Origin: Corynebacterium stercoris | Lineage (GTDB): Bacteria > Actinomycetota > Actinomycetes > Mycobacteriales > Mycobacteriaceae | Assembly: GCF_024160105.1 (NCBI RefSeq) | Contig: NZ_JAMFTQ010000019.1 | Span: 1-43,139 of the forward strand | Reading direction: 5' to 3' | DNA length: 43,139 nt | Shown here: positions 8,022 to 16,705 of the stretch, in pieces | Layout of the letters: the number at the start of each line of letters is the position of its first letter | How positions within the stretch are numbered: position 1 is the first letter of the stretch | Position numbers and translations under genes: made by a program | The notes under the pieces: model-generated | Database searches by the model: none | Told to the model about the DNA's origin: nothing | What the model saw: only the letters and a program-made list of their open reading frames with translations

Positions 8022-10793
8022 ATGAAGGTCGCCATTGTCGGAGCGGGACCCCGCGGGCTGTGGGCCGCCGAATCGCTCATGGAGCGCGCCCGCCAACGCG
8101 GCGCGGCCATCGAGCTCACCGTGTTCAACGATCGGCCGCTCGCCGAAGCGTCCGCGCTCGGTGCGTTCCAGCCAGGTCTTCCCGGGCAGTGGCTGCTGAA
8201 TGCGCCGAAATCGATCGTCGAAACGCAGTTGCGGGCGCTGGATCCGGACCACGAACTTGCAAGCGACTTCCCCTCGCGCGGCACCGTGGGCGACTTGCTC
8301 GCCGAGTCGTGGCGGGAGCTGGATGCGCATCTGCCGCCCGCGTGCAGCCTCACGCACCGCGAACTCGCGGTCACCGACATCGCGCCGAAGGGCGACGGAG
8401 TCGAGGTGCACGGGGAGCGTTTCGACGAAGTGCTGATCACCACCGGCCACGCCGACACCTGGCCCGGCTCTCTGGCTGGCACTGAGATAGCCGATGTGCC
8501 GGTGATCGCCCCCGCGTATCCAGCCTCACAGCTTGACTCCGTCCGCGATGACGACATCGCGCTCGTGCGCGGCGCGGCGCTGACCTTCATCGACGTGGTG
8601 CGCCGCGCGAAAGCGCGGGTCTTCTACCCGGTGACCCGCTCGGGTCGTTTCATGGAGGTCAAGGGGTACCTGGATGACGCGGCGGCCGCGCAGGCGGCGC
8701 CGGCGATCGAGGAGGCGTCGGCTGCAATCCTCACCTGCGAGGAGCTGGCCGAGCTCAAGGCGATCCTCGCCGAGTGCGCAATGCGCGTGCTCGAGGCCGC
8801 GGGTGGCGAGGGGAGCGCCGCGGATGTCCGCGCTGTGCTCGACGGCGCCGATTTCACCGGCGACCCGGTCGCGGAGCTGCGCGCGTCTCTCGCCGCGGCG
8901 GAGGGTGAAGCCCCGCTGACTCCAGCGCTCGCGGTTGGCATCGCGTTCCGGGATACCTACGACGCGCTCGTGGACCGCGCCTCCTTCGGCGGGCGGGAAA
9001 CCCTCGGCGGCGGCGACTTCGACGCGTTCACTCGCACGATGGAGCGCGTCGCGTTCGGCCCGCCGTCGGAGTCCGCACGCGAGGTGCTGGCGCTTATCGA
9101 TGCCGGCCGGATCCGCATCGAGCTCATCGCCCGCGGCGACGAGGCCCTCGCGGACCTCGCGGCCGAGGTCGGCGCCACCGTGGTGATTGATTCCGTCCTC
9201 GCCCCGCCCGGCGTCGTGGAGGGCACGCTTGTGGGCCGGCTTGTGGAAAGCGGCATCGGTGAGACGTACGCCGACACGCGCGCCCTACACATCGAGCGCG
9301 ACGGCACCCTGGCGGGGCAGGCGCACATCGCGGCTGCAGGCCGCATGAACGAGGGCCTCATCCTCGGCCACGACACCCTGCGCCGCTCCGAGCACGACGT
9401 AGTGGAGCGCTGGGCCGACCGCGTCAGCCGCGCGGCGCTCTCTTACCCGGAGCGCGTCCACGGCATGCCGCCGCTGGCCCCGAAGCACGTCGCGTGGTCC
9501 GACGAGCTGCTGGCCAACCCAGATGCCTGTCGCGCGCTCATCGAGGAGTACGGCAGCCCCGTCAACGTCCTCAACCCCGCCCCGATGGCCGCGAACATCG
9601 CCGAGCTCGTTGACGCTGGCGAGGCGGCTGGCGTGGAGACGAAGGTTTTCTACGCCCGCAAGGCCAACAAGGCGCTCGTCTTCGCCGACACCGCCCGCGA
9701 CACCGGCAACGGCGTCGACGTGGCCAGCGAGAACGAGCTGCGCCAGGTATTGGCCCGCGGCGTGCCGGGGGAGCGCATCATCCTCTCCGCGGCGATCAAG
9801 CCAGATGCGCTGCTCAAGCTCGCGATCGACAACGGCGTCGTGATTTCCGCCGACAACCGCGGCGAGTACGACCGGATTGCGGGTTTGGCGCAGGCGTCGG
9901 CACGCGTCGCCCTTGTCGCGCCGCGCCTTGCCCCGGACCCGGCGACGATGCCGCCGACCCGTTTCGGCGAGCGTCTCGATGCCTGGGCACAGCACCTCGC
10001 GCGCCCCGGCGAGCACGTCCGCGCGGTCGGTGTGCACGCGCACCTGCACGGTTACGCGGCTGCGGATCGCTCAAGCGCCCTCACCGAATGCATGCAACTC
10101 ACGGACCTGCTCACCGCCGCCGGCCACGCGCCGGAGTTCATCGACATCGGCGGCGGCGTGCCCATGCGCTACCTCGCCGACGAGGGCGAGTGGCGCGCGT
10201 ACCAGCACGCCATCGAACAGCAGCGCAACGGCTACGCCACGCCGTTCACCTGGAAATCGGACCCGCTGACCAACACTTACCCCTACTGGCAGGAGCCCAC
10301 CCGCGGCCCGTGGCTCGGCGAGGTCCTCGCCGGCGGCATCGGTGCGGGGCTGCGCGAGCGGGGCTTACGGCTCCACCTGGAACCGGGGCGCTCGCTTCTC
10401 GACGGTTGCGGAGTGATCCTCGCCGAAGTCGCCTTCGTGAAGACGCGTTCCGACGGCCTGCCGCTTGTCGGCCTCGCCATGAACCGCACCCAGTGCCGCA
10501 CGACGTCCGACGATTACCTGACCGACCCGTACCTCGTGGAAGCGAGCGGCGCGGAGCGGCCCGGTGAACTCGAGGCGTTCCTGGTCGGCGCGTACTGCAT
10601 CGAGGACGAGCTGATCCTGCGCCGCAAGATCCGCTTCCCGCGCGGCGTGGTGCCCGGCGACATCGTCGCGATCCCGAACGCGGCGGGCTACTTCATGCAC
10701 ATCCTGGAGAGCGCATCGCACCAGATTCCGCTGGCGAAGAACGTCGTGTGGGAGCCGGGCGGGCAGCCGCGGCTCGACGACATCGACGCTTAA
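8022..10793 (+). CDS. Fusion: FAD/NAD(P)-binding domain plus SbnH/Y4yA-like PLP decarboxylase
   Basis: This is a 923-residue two-part protein. Residues 1 to about 475 begin with the dinucleotide-binding motif V-G-A-G-P-R-G and resemble the FAD/NAD(P)-binding (NAD_binding_9 type) family. From about 480 the chain is an alanine-racemase-fold decarboxylase of the LysA/SbnH type. It has the PLP lysine K547 in FYARKANKA, GVDVASENEL, VGVHAHLHGY, FIDIGGGVPM, LEPGRSLLDGCG and a late C-I-E-D-E-L motif. SbnH decarboxylates a citryl-diaminopropionate intermediate in staphyloferrin B synthesis. The start ATG 8022 was chosen because it opens MKVAIVGAGPRG 2 nt after the previous stop. Coupling to the SbnA-like enzyme suggests consecutive steps. 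The reaction is unknown. Confidence 0.75.
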   Translation: MKVAIVGAGPRGLWAAESLMERARQRGAAIELTVFNDRPLAEASALGAFQPGLPGQWLLNAPKSIVETQLRALDPDHELASDFPSRGTVGDLLAESWRELDAHLPPACSLTHRELAVTDIAPKGDGVEVHGERFDEVLITTGHADTWPGSLAGTEIADVPVIAPAYPASQLDSVRDDDIALVRGAALTFIDVVRRAKARVFYPVTRSGRFMEVKGYLDDAAAAQAAPAIEEASAAILTCEELAELKAILAECAMRVLEAAGGEGSAADVRAVLDGADFTGDPVAELRASLAAAEGEAPLTPALAVGIAFRDTYDALVDRASFGGRETLGGGDFDAFTRTMERVAFGPPSESAREVLALIDAGRIRIELIARGDEALADLAAEVGATVVIDSVLAPPGVVEGTLVGRLVESGIGETYADTRALHIERDGTLAGQAHIAAAGRMNEGLILGHDTLRRSEHDVVERWADRVSRAALSYPERVHGMPPLAPKHVAWSDELLANPDACRALIEEYGSPVNVLNPAPMAANIAELVDAGEAAGVETKVFYARKANKALVFADTARDTGNGVDVASENELRQVLARGVPGERIILSAAIKPDALLKLAIDNGVVISADNRGEYDRIAGLAQASARVALVAPRLAPDPATMPPTRFGERLDAWAQHLARPGEHVRAVGVHAHLHGYAAADRSSALTECMQLTDLLTAAGHAPEFIDIGGGVPMRYLADEGEWRAYQHAIEQQRNGYATPFTWKSDPLTNTYPYWQEPTRGPWLGEVLAGGIGAGLRERGLRLHLEPGRSLLDGCGVILAEVAFVKTRSDGLPLVGLAMNRTQCRTTSDDYLTDPYLVEASGAERPGELEAFLVGAYCIEDELILRRKIRFPRGVVPGDIVAIPNAAGYFMHILESASHQIPLAKNVVWEPGGQPRLDDIDA

Positions 10794-10805
10794 GGCGGAT
10801 GCCGG

Positions 10806-11492
10806 CTAGAGCGCGTCGGAAATCGCGCGCGCCGCGGCTGCCAGCTCCGCGCCCCACTTCGCGGCGGGGCTGGGGCCGAGTCGCTCGGCCGGGCCGGAGA
10901 CGGAGAGCACCGCGACGAGGCGGTCGCCCTCGCACACCGGCGCGGATACGGAGGCCAGGCCCACCTCGCGCTCCGCGACGGACTCGGCGAGGCCGGTCTC
11001 TTTGACAGTGTTGAGTTCGTTGGCGGGGAAGGGGGAATCGTCGAGAAGCGAAAAAGCGGCGAAGACGCGCGCGGCGGAACCCGCGGCGAGCGAGAGCTGG
11101 GAACCGACGGGGACGGTGTACGTCAGGCCGGATTCAGGTTCTTCGGAGGCGATGCAAGTGCGGGTGTCGCCGGTGAGCTCGTAGAGCTGGACGGATTCGC
11201 CGACAGTGGCGACAAGGCCGCGCATGACTGGGGTGGCCGCGGTGAGCAGCTGCGGAGAGGTGCCGGAGCCGAAGTGGGCGAGCGCGGGGCCGATGGTCCA
11301 CGCGCCGGATTCGGTCCGCGCGAGCACGTGGTGCACTTCCAGCGCGGTGGCAATGCGGTGGGTGGTGGCGCGCGGCAGGCCGGTATCCTGGCTCAGCGCT
11401 GCGAGCGACTTATCGCCGCGGCTCACGGAGCGGACGATCGCTACGGAGCGGTCAAGGACTTTAATGCCCGAGTCTTCGCTATACTGTCTCAC
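10806..11492 (-). CDS. ltbR: IclR-family regulator LtbR (leucine/tryptophan biosynthesis)
   Basis: The 228-residue product has an N-terminal winged helix-turn-helix (SLAALSQDTGLPRATTHRIATAL, about residues 30-52) and a C-terminal IclR effector domain. Its place, divergent to leuCD, matches LtbR of Corynebacterium glutamicum, a repressor of leucine and tryptophan genes. I chose the GTG start at 11492 (MRQYSEDSG) over the ATG at 11516. A minus-strand TACGAT box (11500-11505) lies exactly 7 nt upstream of that GTG, as expected for a leaderless transcript. Its first codons overlap the leuC -10 box on the other strand. Confidence 0.87.
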   Translation of the reverse strand: MRQYSEDSGIKVLDRSVAIVRSVSRGDKSLAALSQDTGLPRATTHRIATALEVHHVLARTESGAWTIGPALAHFGSGTSPQLLTAATPVMRGLVATVGESVQLYELTGDTRTCIASEEPESGLTYTVPVGSQLSLAAGSAARVFAAFSLLDDSPFPANELNTVKETGLAESVAEREVGLASVSAPVCEGDRLVAVLSVSGPAERLGPSPAAKWGAELAAAARAISDAL

Positions 11493-11505
11493 GTCATGGA
11501 TCGTA
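11480..11505. promoter_or_regulatory. Overlapping divergent promoters of ltbR and leuCD
   Basis: TATACT (11480-11485, plus strand) is the best -10 box for leuC and lies within the first codons of ltbR. ATCGTA (11500-11505, TACGAT on the minus strand) is the -10 box for ltbR. Both transcripts would start near 11491-11493. An LtbR operator is expected here, though I cannot define its bases. Confidence 0.55.
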
Positions 11506-11587
11506 CCATCCCGCATTTTGGAAAGCTTTCGCAGGAGCTCCCCGCTTTACGACGAGCTGCCGGGCGGGATAACAGAGGAGGAACGCG

Positions 11588-13009
11588 ATGGCTGGCAAGC
11601 CGTTGACCCTGGCGGAAAAGGTGTGGCGCGACCACGTTGTCACTCAAGGTGAGAACGGCGAGCCGGACCTCATCTACATCGATTTTCAGCTGCTGCACGA
11701 GGTGACCTCGCCGCAGGCTTTTGACGGCCTGCGCATGGCGGGACGCGCGATGCGCCACCCCGAGCTGCACCTGGCGACCGAGGACCACAACGTGCCGACG
11801 GAGGGCATCACCACCGGCGACCTCATCGAGATCGCCGAGCCGACGTCGCGCACCCAGGTCGCCACGCTGCGAAAGAACTGCGAGGAGTTCGGCGTGCGCC
11901 TGCACCCGATGGGCGATATCCAGCAGGGCATCGTGCACACCGTCGGCCCGCAGCTGGGCATCAGCCAGCCCGGCATGACCATTGTGTGCGGCGACTCCCA
12001 CACCTCCACCCACGGCGCGTTCGGCTCCATCGCCTTCGGCATCGGCACATCCGAGGTCGAGCACGTCATGGCCACCCAGACGCTGTCGCTCAAGCCGTTC
12101 AAGACGATGGCCATCGAGGTCACCGGCGAGCTGGCCGAGGGTGTGAGCGCGAAGGACCTGATTCTGGCGATCATCGCGAAGATCGGCACCGGCGGCGGCC
12201 AGGGCCACATCATCGAGTACCGCGGCGAGGCCATTGAGAAGCTGTCGATGGAAGCCCGCATGACTATCTGCAACATGTCCATCGAGGCCGGCGCCCGCGC
12301 CGGCATGGTGGCGCCGGACCAGAAGACCTTCGACTACGTCGAGGGCCGCGAGTATGCCCCGAAGGGCGCCGACTGGGACGCCGCAGTGGAGTACTGGAAG
12401 ACCTTGCCGACGGACGAGGGCGCGGAGTTCGACACCGTCGTCGAGATCGACGGCTCCGCGCTCACCCCGTTCGTCACCTGGGGCACCAACCCGGGCCAGG
12501 GCCTGCCGCTGTCCGCGAACGTGCCGAGCCCGGAGGACTTCACCGACGAGGCCTCCAAGCAGGCCGCCGAGAAGGCGCTGGCCTACATGGATCTCACCCC
12601 GGGCACCCCGCTGCGCGACATCAAGATCGACACCGTCTTCCTCGGCTCCTGCACCAACGCCCGCATCGAGGACTTGCGCGCCGCAGCGTCCGTCGTCGAG
12701 GGCAAGCGCATTGCTGAGGGGACTCGCATGCTGGTGGTGCCGTCCTCGACCGTCGTGAAGCAGCAAGCCGAGGAGGAGGGGCTGGACAAGATCTTCACCG
12801 ATTTCGGCGCCGAGTGGCGCACCGCCGGCTGCTCCATGTGCCTCGGCATGAACCCGGACCAGCTGGCGCCGGGGGAGCGCTCCGCGTCCACATCCAACCG
12901 CAACTTCGAGGGCCGCCAGGGGCCGGGCGGGCGGACCCACCTGGTATCCCCGCTCGTCGCGGCCGCAACCGCCGTGACCGGCCACCTCGCAAGCCCCGCC
13001 GACCTCTAG
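11588..13009 (+). CDS. leuC: 3-isopropylmalate dehydratase, large subunit
   Basis: The 473-residue protein is the aconitase-type large subunit of isopropylmalate isomerase, which converts 2- to 3-isopropylmalate in leucine synthesis. The three [4Fe-4S] ligands are visible: Cys355 in [15 protein letters not shown], and Cys415 and Cys418 in [12 protein letters not shown]. The [14 protein letters not shown] block is also typical. The ATG at 11588 has a strong GAGGAGG ribosome-binding site. A leader of about 95 nt separates it from the promoter next to ltbR. leuD follows after 28 nt, so the two subunits are co-expressed. Confidence 0.97.
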   Translation: MAGKPLTLAEKVWRDHVVTQGENGEPDLIYIDFQLLHEVTSPQAFDGLRMAGRAMRHPELHLATEDHNVPTEGITTGDLIEIAEPTSRTQVATLRKNCEEFGVRLHPMGDIQQGIVHTVGPQLGISQPGMTIVCGDSHTSTHGAFGSIAFGIGTSEVEHVMATQTLSLKPFKTMAIEVTGELAEGVSAKDLILAIIAKIGTGGGQGHIIEYRGEAIEKLSMEARMTICNMSIEAGARAGMVAPDQKTFDYVEGREYAPKGADWDAAVEYWKTLPTDEGAEFDTVVEIDGSALTPFVTWGTNPGQGLPLSANVPSPEDFTDEASKQAAEKALAYMDLTPGTPLRDIKIDTVFLGSCTNARIEDLRAAASVVEGKRIAEGTRMLVVPSSTVVKQQAEEEGLDKIFTDFGAEWRTAGCSMCLGMNPDQLAPGERSASTSNRNFEGRQGPGGRTHLVSPLVAAATAVTGHLASPADL

Positions 13010-13037
13010 CCGCGCAGCTGAGAAAAGGAGAACCGAC

Positions 13038-13628
13038 ATGGAAAAGTTCACCACCCACACCGGCGTCGGCGTGCCGCTGACCCGCTCCAACGTGGACACC
13101 GACCAGATCATCCCCGCGCGCTACCTCAAGCGCGTCACCCGCACCGGCTTCGAGGACGGCCTGTTCTCCAACTGGCGCGAGAACGAGCCGGACTTCGTGC
13201 TCAACCAGGAGGACTTCAAGGACGGCTCCGTGCTGTTCGCGGGTCCGGACTTCGGTACCGGTTCCTCCCGCGAGCATGCCGTGTGGGCGCTCATGGACTA
13301 CGGCTTCCGCGCCGTGTTCAGCCCGCGCTTCGCGGACATCTTCCGCGGCAACTCCGGCAAGGCCGGTCTGCTCGCGGGCATCATGAGCGAGGCCGACATC
13401 GAACTCATCTGGAAGCAGCTCGAGCAGCAGCCGGGTCTTGAGGCAACCGTTTCGCTCCGCGACCGCACGGTCACGGTGGGCGAGAACACCTACACTTTCG
13501 AAATCGACGACTACACCGCGTGGCGCCTGCTCGAGGGCCTCGACGACATCGGGCTGACGCTTCGCGACGAAGCTTCGATCGAGCGCTTCGAGTCCCAGCG
13601 CCCGGCGTTCAAGCCGTCGATCAGCTAG
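13038..13628 (+). CDS. leuD: 3-isopropylmalate dehydratase, small subunit
   Basis: The 196-residue swivel-domain subunit completes isopropylmalate isomerase with LeuC. Typical blocks are [30 protein letters not shown] residues at 16-40, [17 protein letters not shown] and [15 protein letters not shown]. The length is normal for bacterial LeuD. The start has the ribosome-binding site AAAGGAG. It is the second gene of the leuCD operon. The convergent YbjN-like gene ends 14 nt downstream, and I see no obvious terminator between them. Confidence 0.97.
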   Translation: MEKFTTHTGVGVPLTRSNVDTDQIIPARYLKRVTRTGFEDGLFSNWRENEPDFVLNQEDFKDGSVLFAGPDFGTGSSREHAVWALMDYGFRAVFSPRFADIFRGNSGKAGLLAGIMSEADIELIWKQLEQQPGLEATVSLRDRTVTVGENTYTFEIDDYTAWRLLEGLDDIGLTLRDEASIERFESQRPAFKPSIS

Positions 13629-13642
13629 CCGGTCGTCGAGCC

Positions 13643-14098
13643 CTAGAGGTTCTCGTCGATGCGCTCGATGATCTCGGGCGCAAACGCGGTGAGGAAGTCG
13701 CGGCCGGCGTTGACGACGCCCTCAATGCCGGAAGTGATGTGGGCGATGAACTGGTCGTCCGTGTAGCCCCAGTCGCCCGGCAGCGTGTAGGCCGCGCCGA
13801 ACGCGGTGAAGTCGCGCTCTGGGTCGAGCAGCGCAGTGGCGGTGGGAAAGGCGTTGTCGTTGTTGTACTGCTCCACCCAGCTCAACACTTCGTCGAAACG
13901 CGCCGCGGTGACGGTGTCGACGGCGACGGTGGTGACGATGGCAATGCTGGAGCCGAGCTGCTTGAGCTCCATGCCGATGCCGGAGAAGCCGGTGCGCAGC
14001 ACGGTGCCGGTGTCCTGGACGTCGTAACGCCAGCCCATCTCGTCAAACAGTGCGGTGATGCGCTCGAAGCTCAAGGGGGTGATGTTCTCTGCGGTCAT
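13643..14098 (-). CDS. YbjN-domain protein (first of two)
   Basis: The 151-residue soluble protein looks like the YbjN/sensory-transduction-like family, related to Type III secretion chaperone folds. It has no signal peptide or membrane segment. Features include ITALFDEMGWRYDVQDTG at the N-terminus, GMELKQLGSSIAIVTTVAVD, and a C-terminal helix GVVNAGRDFLTAFAPE. It lies 3 nt downstream of a second member of the same family, so the two are co-transcribed and probably form homologous partners. The molecular function is unknown. Two such genes commonly lie near leuCD in corynebacteria as far as I recall. Confidence 0.75.
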   Translation of the reverse strand: MTAENITPLSFERITALFDEMGWRYDVQDTGTVLRTGFSGIGMELKQLGSSIAIVTTVAVDTVTAARFDEVLSWVEQYNNDNAFPTATALLDPERDFTAFGAAYTLPGDWGYTDDQFIAHITSGIEGVVNAGRDFLTAFAPEIIERIDENL

Positions 14099-14101
14099 GG
14101 C

Positions 14102-14551
14102 TTAGGCCTCCGGCTGGGGGTCGACGATGTTCGGGACGCGCTCGGTGAGCTGGGCTGCGACGTGGTGGATTGCGGAGAAGTAGAACTCCAGCATCTTCTT
14201 CAGCTGCTCGTCGCTGGCGCCGAGGGTGGTGAAGAACGGTGCCTCAATGAGCGCCACGGCGGTGCCGTCCTCGCGCGTGATCGGGTGGGTGCGCACCAGC
14301 GGCACGGAGCGGTTGATGTCGTTGGCCGCGATGCGCAGCGCCTGTACCTCGTCCTGGGTGCGGGCCGTGGCGAGCCAGCGGGTGGAGATCTTGAAGCCCG
14401 CGTCGGTGATCTGGAAGAAGCAGACCAGCCCCGGGAAGGCGGTGGTGGTCGTGCCGTCCTCGCCGCGGAAGTGCTTCAACCCGAAGCCGTCGAGCTGGGC
14501 CTCGATGCGTTCTTGGGTGATGGGGGTCAGTGTCGTCGGTGATTCAGTCAT
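14102..14551 (-). CDS. YbjN-domain protein (second of two)
   Basis: The 149-residue protein shares the general YbjN layout with its neighbour: an N-terminal ERIEAQLDGFGLKHFRGEDG, a central hydrophobic strand, NDINRSVPLVRTHPI, and a C-terminal helix region KMLEFYFSAIHHVAAQL. It is cytoplasmic by appearance. It is transcribed before the gene ending at 13643 and after the Nudix gene ending at 14569, giving a likely three-gene minus-strand operon. No function can be assigned from sequence. Confidence 0.72.
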   Translation of the reverse strand: MTESPTTLTPITQERIEAQLDGFGLKHFRGEDGTTTTAFPGLVCFFQITDAGFKISTRWLATARTQDEVQALRIAANDINRSVPLVRTHPITREDGTAVALIEAPFFTTLGASDEQLKKMLEFYFSAIHHVAAQLTERVPNIVDPQPEA

Positions 14552-14568
14552 CGGCGGTCCTTTCTCTT

Positions 14569-15588
14569 TTATTGCACCGGCAGTGCAGTCGGGATGTGGT
14601 CGGCGCCCGTGAGCTGGCCGTCAGCGAAGCTCAAGACCCAGGTGGAGCCCTTCTTCGCGTTGATCTCGCCGTCGAGGGGCAGGGTGCCTTGCGACGACAG
14701 CCACGCGACCATCGCCGGAATGACATCGCCCTGGGCGCAGATCACGCTCACCCCGCCCTGGTCAACCACGTCCATGAAGGCGCGCTGGGCCTCCACCATA
14801 TTCTCCAGCCAGGCGTTGTCGCCGAAGCGGGCGTCCACCTGCACGTCAATGCCCAATTCGTCGGCGAGCGGGGCGACGGTGGCCTGGCAGCGGTCCGGCT
14901 CTGCGGAGTAGATGCGCGTCGGCGCGAACGGCGAAAGCATCGGCACCAGCATCTCGGACTGTCGGCGGCCCTTCTTGTCCAGCGGGCGCAGGTTGTCGTC
15001 GCCGGACCACTTCTCCCGGTCGTGCGCGCGGGCGTGGCGCACGTAGAGAATGCGGGCGTCGGCGGGGGTGCGGAAGCGTTTCTGCGCTTTCGCCAGCACC
15101 TCGCGGTCGAGGTCGTAGCTCATGAGCTCAATCGCTTCGTCGATGGGCAGCCAGCGGATCTCGTCCACCTCGTCGTTCGGGGTGAACTCGCCGCCGGTGA
15201 CCTCGCCCGTCCAGTAATAGACCACCTTGGTGGTTTTCTTCACCGGATAGACGGTCTTGCCGATGAGCTTGCCCAGGCGGATGTCGTAGCCGGTCTCTTC
15301 CTTGATCTCGCGGACCGCTGTGGCCACGAGCGACTCACCCGGATCGACCTTGCCTTTGGCCAGGGACCAGTCGTCGTAGTGCGGGCGGTGGATGCAGGCC
15401 ACCGTGACCGTGTCGAGGTCGCTGAGATCGCCGCGCCACAGCACAGCGCCGGCGGCGAGGGTGGTGCGAGAAAATTCCTTCTGCGGCTTCACCGGCACTT
15501 CCTGGAAGCGGCCGGTGAGGAACATCTCTCCCGACTTGTCCTTGTCCTGCTCGTGCAACTGGGGAGGGTTCGAAGGTGAAGGCGCCAT
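14569..15588 (-). CDS. Nudix hydrolase fused to a histidine phosphatase (MutT1-like)
   Basis: The 339-residue protein has two domains. Residues about 35-165 contain a Nudix box (G-K-V-D-P-G-E-S followed by REIKEETGYD), which hydrolyses nucleoside diphosphate-linked compounds. From about 175 a phosphoglycerate-mutase-like histidine phosphatase begins with L-Y-V-R-H-A-R-A, RHA being the catalytic signature. Mycobacterial MutT1 has this architecture and degrades 8-oxo-dGTP and diadenosine polyphosphates. I chose ATG 15588 because a minus-strand CACAAT -10 box (15596-15601) lies 7 nt upstream; the alternative ATG at 15597 would fall inside it. Confidence 0.85.
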   Translation of the reverse strand: MAPSPSNPPQLHEQDKDKSGEMFLTGRFQEVPVKPQKEFSRTTLAAGAVLWRGDLSDLDTVTVACIHRPHYDDWSLAKGKVDPGESLVATAVREIKEETGYDIRLGKLIGKTVYPVKKTTKVVYYWTGEVTGGEFTPNDEVDEIRWLPIDEAIELMSYDLDREVLAKAQKRFRTPADARILYVRHARAHDREKWSGDDNLRPLDKKGRRQSEMLVPMLSPFAPTRIYSAEPDRCQATVAPLADELGIDVQVDARFGDNAWLENMVEAQRAFMDVVDQGGVSVICAQGDVIPAMVAWLSSQGTLPLDGEINAKKGSTWVLSFADGQLTGADHIPTALPVQ

Positions 15589-15653
15589 AGGTTCCATTGT
15601 GTCACGCCGGTTCAGGACGTGACGGCTGCGCGCGGATGTTAGCGTTAGTGAAC

Positions 15654-16652
15654 ATGGTCAACGTGGCAGTGATGGGTGCCGGCTCCTGGGGCACCACCCT
15701 GGCGAAGGTGTTCGCAGACGGCGGCAACGCCGTACAGCTGTGGGCGCGCCGCCCCGAACTCACCGAGGCAATTGCCACGACGCGCGAAAACCCGGATTAC
15801 CTGAAAGGCATCACCCTGCCGGACGCCATCACGCCGACGTCGGATGCGCAGCAGGCGCTCGCCGCGGCCGATATTGCCGTGTTCGCCGTGCCCAGCCAGA
15901 CGATGCGCGAGAACCTCACCGCGTGGACCCCGCACCTGAAACCCGACGCCACGCTGCTTTCCATCTCCAAGGGCATCGAGACCGGCACGCACATGCGCAT
16001 GAGCGAGATCATCGCCGAGGTCACCGGTGCAGAGGCGGAGCGCATCGCCGTGTTGTCGGGGCCGAACCTGTCCCGCGAGATCGCTGAGGAGCAGCCCGCA
16101 GCCACCGTGATCGCCTGCCCGGACTTAAACCGCGCAAAGCTGGTCCAGGCGGCGTGCGCCAACCACTACATCCGCCCGTACACGAACACGGACGTCATTG
16201 GCTGCGAGATCGGCGGCGCCACCAAGAACGTCATCGCGCTCGCCTGCGGCATGGCCTCCGGGCAGGGCCTCGGCGAGAACACCATCGCCACGCTGATCAC
16301 CCGCGGCCTCGCCGAGATCACCCGCCTCGGGCTCTCTCTCGGCGCTGATGCGCGCACGTTCTCGGGCCTCGCCGGCCTCGGCGACCTGGTGGCTACGTGC
16401 TCCTCGCCGCTGTCGCGCAACCGCACCTTCGGCAAAGCCCTCGGCGCCGGCGCCACCATCGAGGAGGCCCGCGCCGCTACCCGCGGCCAGGTCGCCGAAG
16501 GCGTCATCTCCTCGCGCAGCATCCACCAGCTCGGCGAAGTCCAGGGCGTGGAACTGCCCATCACCCAGGCTGTGTACGCCGTCTGCCACCGCGGCATGAG
16601 CGTTGCCGAAGCCATCGCCGCACTCATGGGCCGCTCGAAGAAATCCGAGTAA
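15654..16652 (+). CDS. gpsA: Glycerol-3-phosphate dehydrogenase [NAD(P)+]
   Basis: The 332-residue enzyme reduces dihydroxyacetone phosphate to sn-glycerol-3-phosphate for phospholipid synthesis. The NAD-binding motif G-A-G-S-W-G-T is at residues 8-14. [15 protein letters not shown] and [16 protein letters not shown] are the signature blocks, the lysine of the latter being catalytic. [20 protein letters not shown] is also typical. A TAGCGT -10 box (15640-15645) lies 8 nt before ATG 15654; an in-frame GTG at 15648 is too close to that box. ddl follows on the same strand but has its own -10 box. Confidence 0.95.
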   Translation: MVNVAVMGAGSWGTTLAKVFADGGNAVQLWARRPELTEAIATTRENPDYLKGITLPDAITPTSDAQQALAAADIAVFAVPSQTMRENLTAWTPHLKPDATLLSISKGIETGTHMRMSEIIAEVTGAEAERIAVLSGPNLSREIAEEQPAATVIACPDLNRAKLVQAACANHYIRPYTNTDVIGCEIGGATKNVIALACGMASGQGLGENTIATLITRGLAEITRLGLSLGADARTFSGLAGLGDLVATCSSPLSRNRTFGKALGAGATIEEARAATRGQVAEGVISSRSIHQLGEVQGVELPITQAVYAVCHRGMSVAEAIAALMGRSKKSE

Positions 16653-16693
16653 CCGGACGTGTCGCCGGGATAGGGAAGCGCAACCGCGGCGGG

Positions 16694-16699
16694 TACGCT
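16694..16699 (+). promoter_or_regulatory. -10 box for leaderless ddl
   Basis: TACGCT lies exactly 6 nt before GTG 16706, with no ribosome-binding site. It fixes the ddl start. Confidence 0.5.
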
Positions 16700-16705
16700 C
16701 GACGT

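Noticed and set aside
8022..10793. Reading the fusion as two separate genes
   Set aside because: No stop codon or internal ribosome-binding site separates the halves; the frame is continuous.
11496..11606. Leader ORF before leuC (starts MDRTIPHFGKL), a possible attenuator peptide
   Set aside because: It has only scattered leucines, overlaps the leuC start without a terminator/antiterminator pair, and has no ribosome-binding site.
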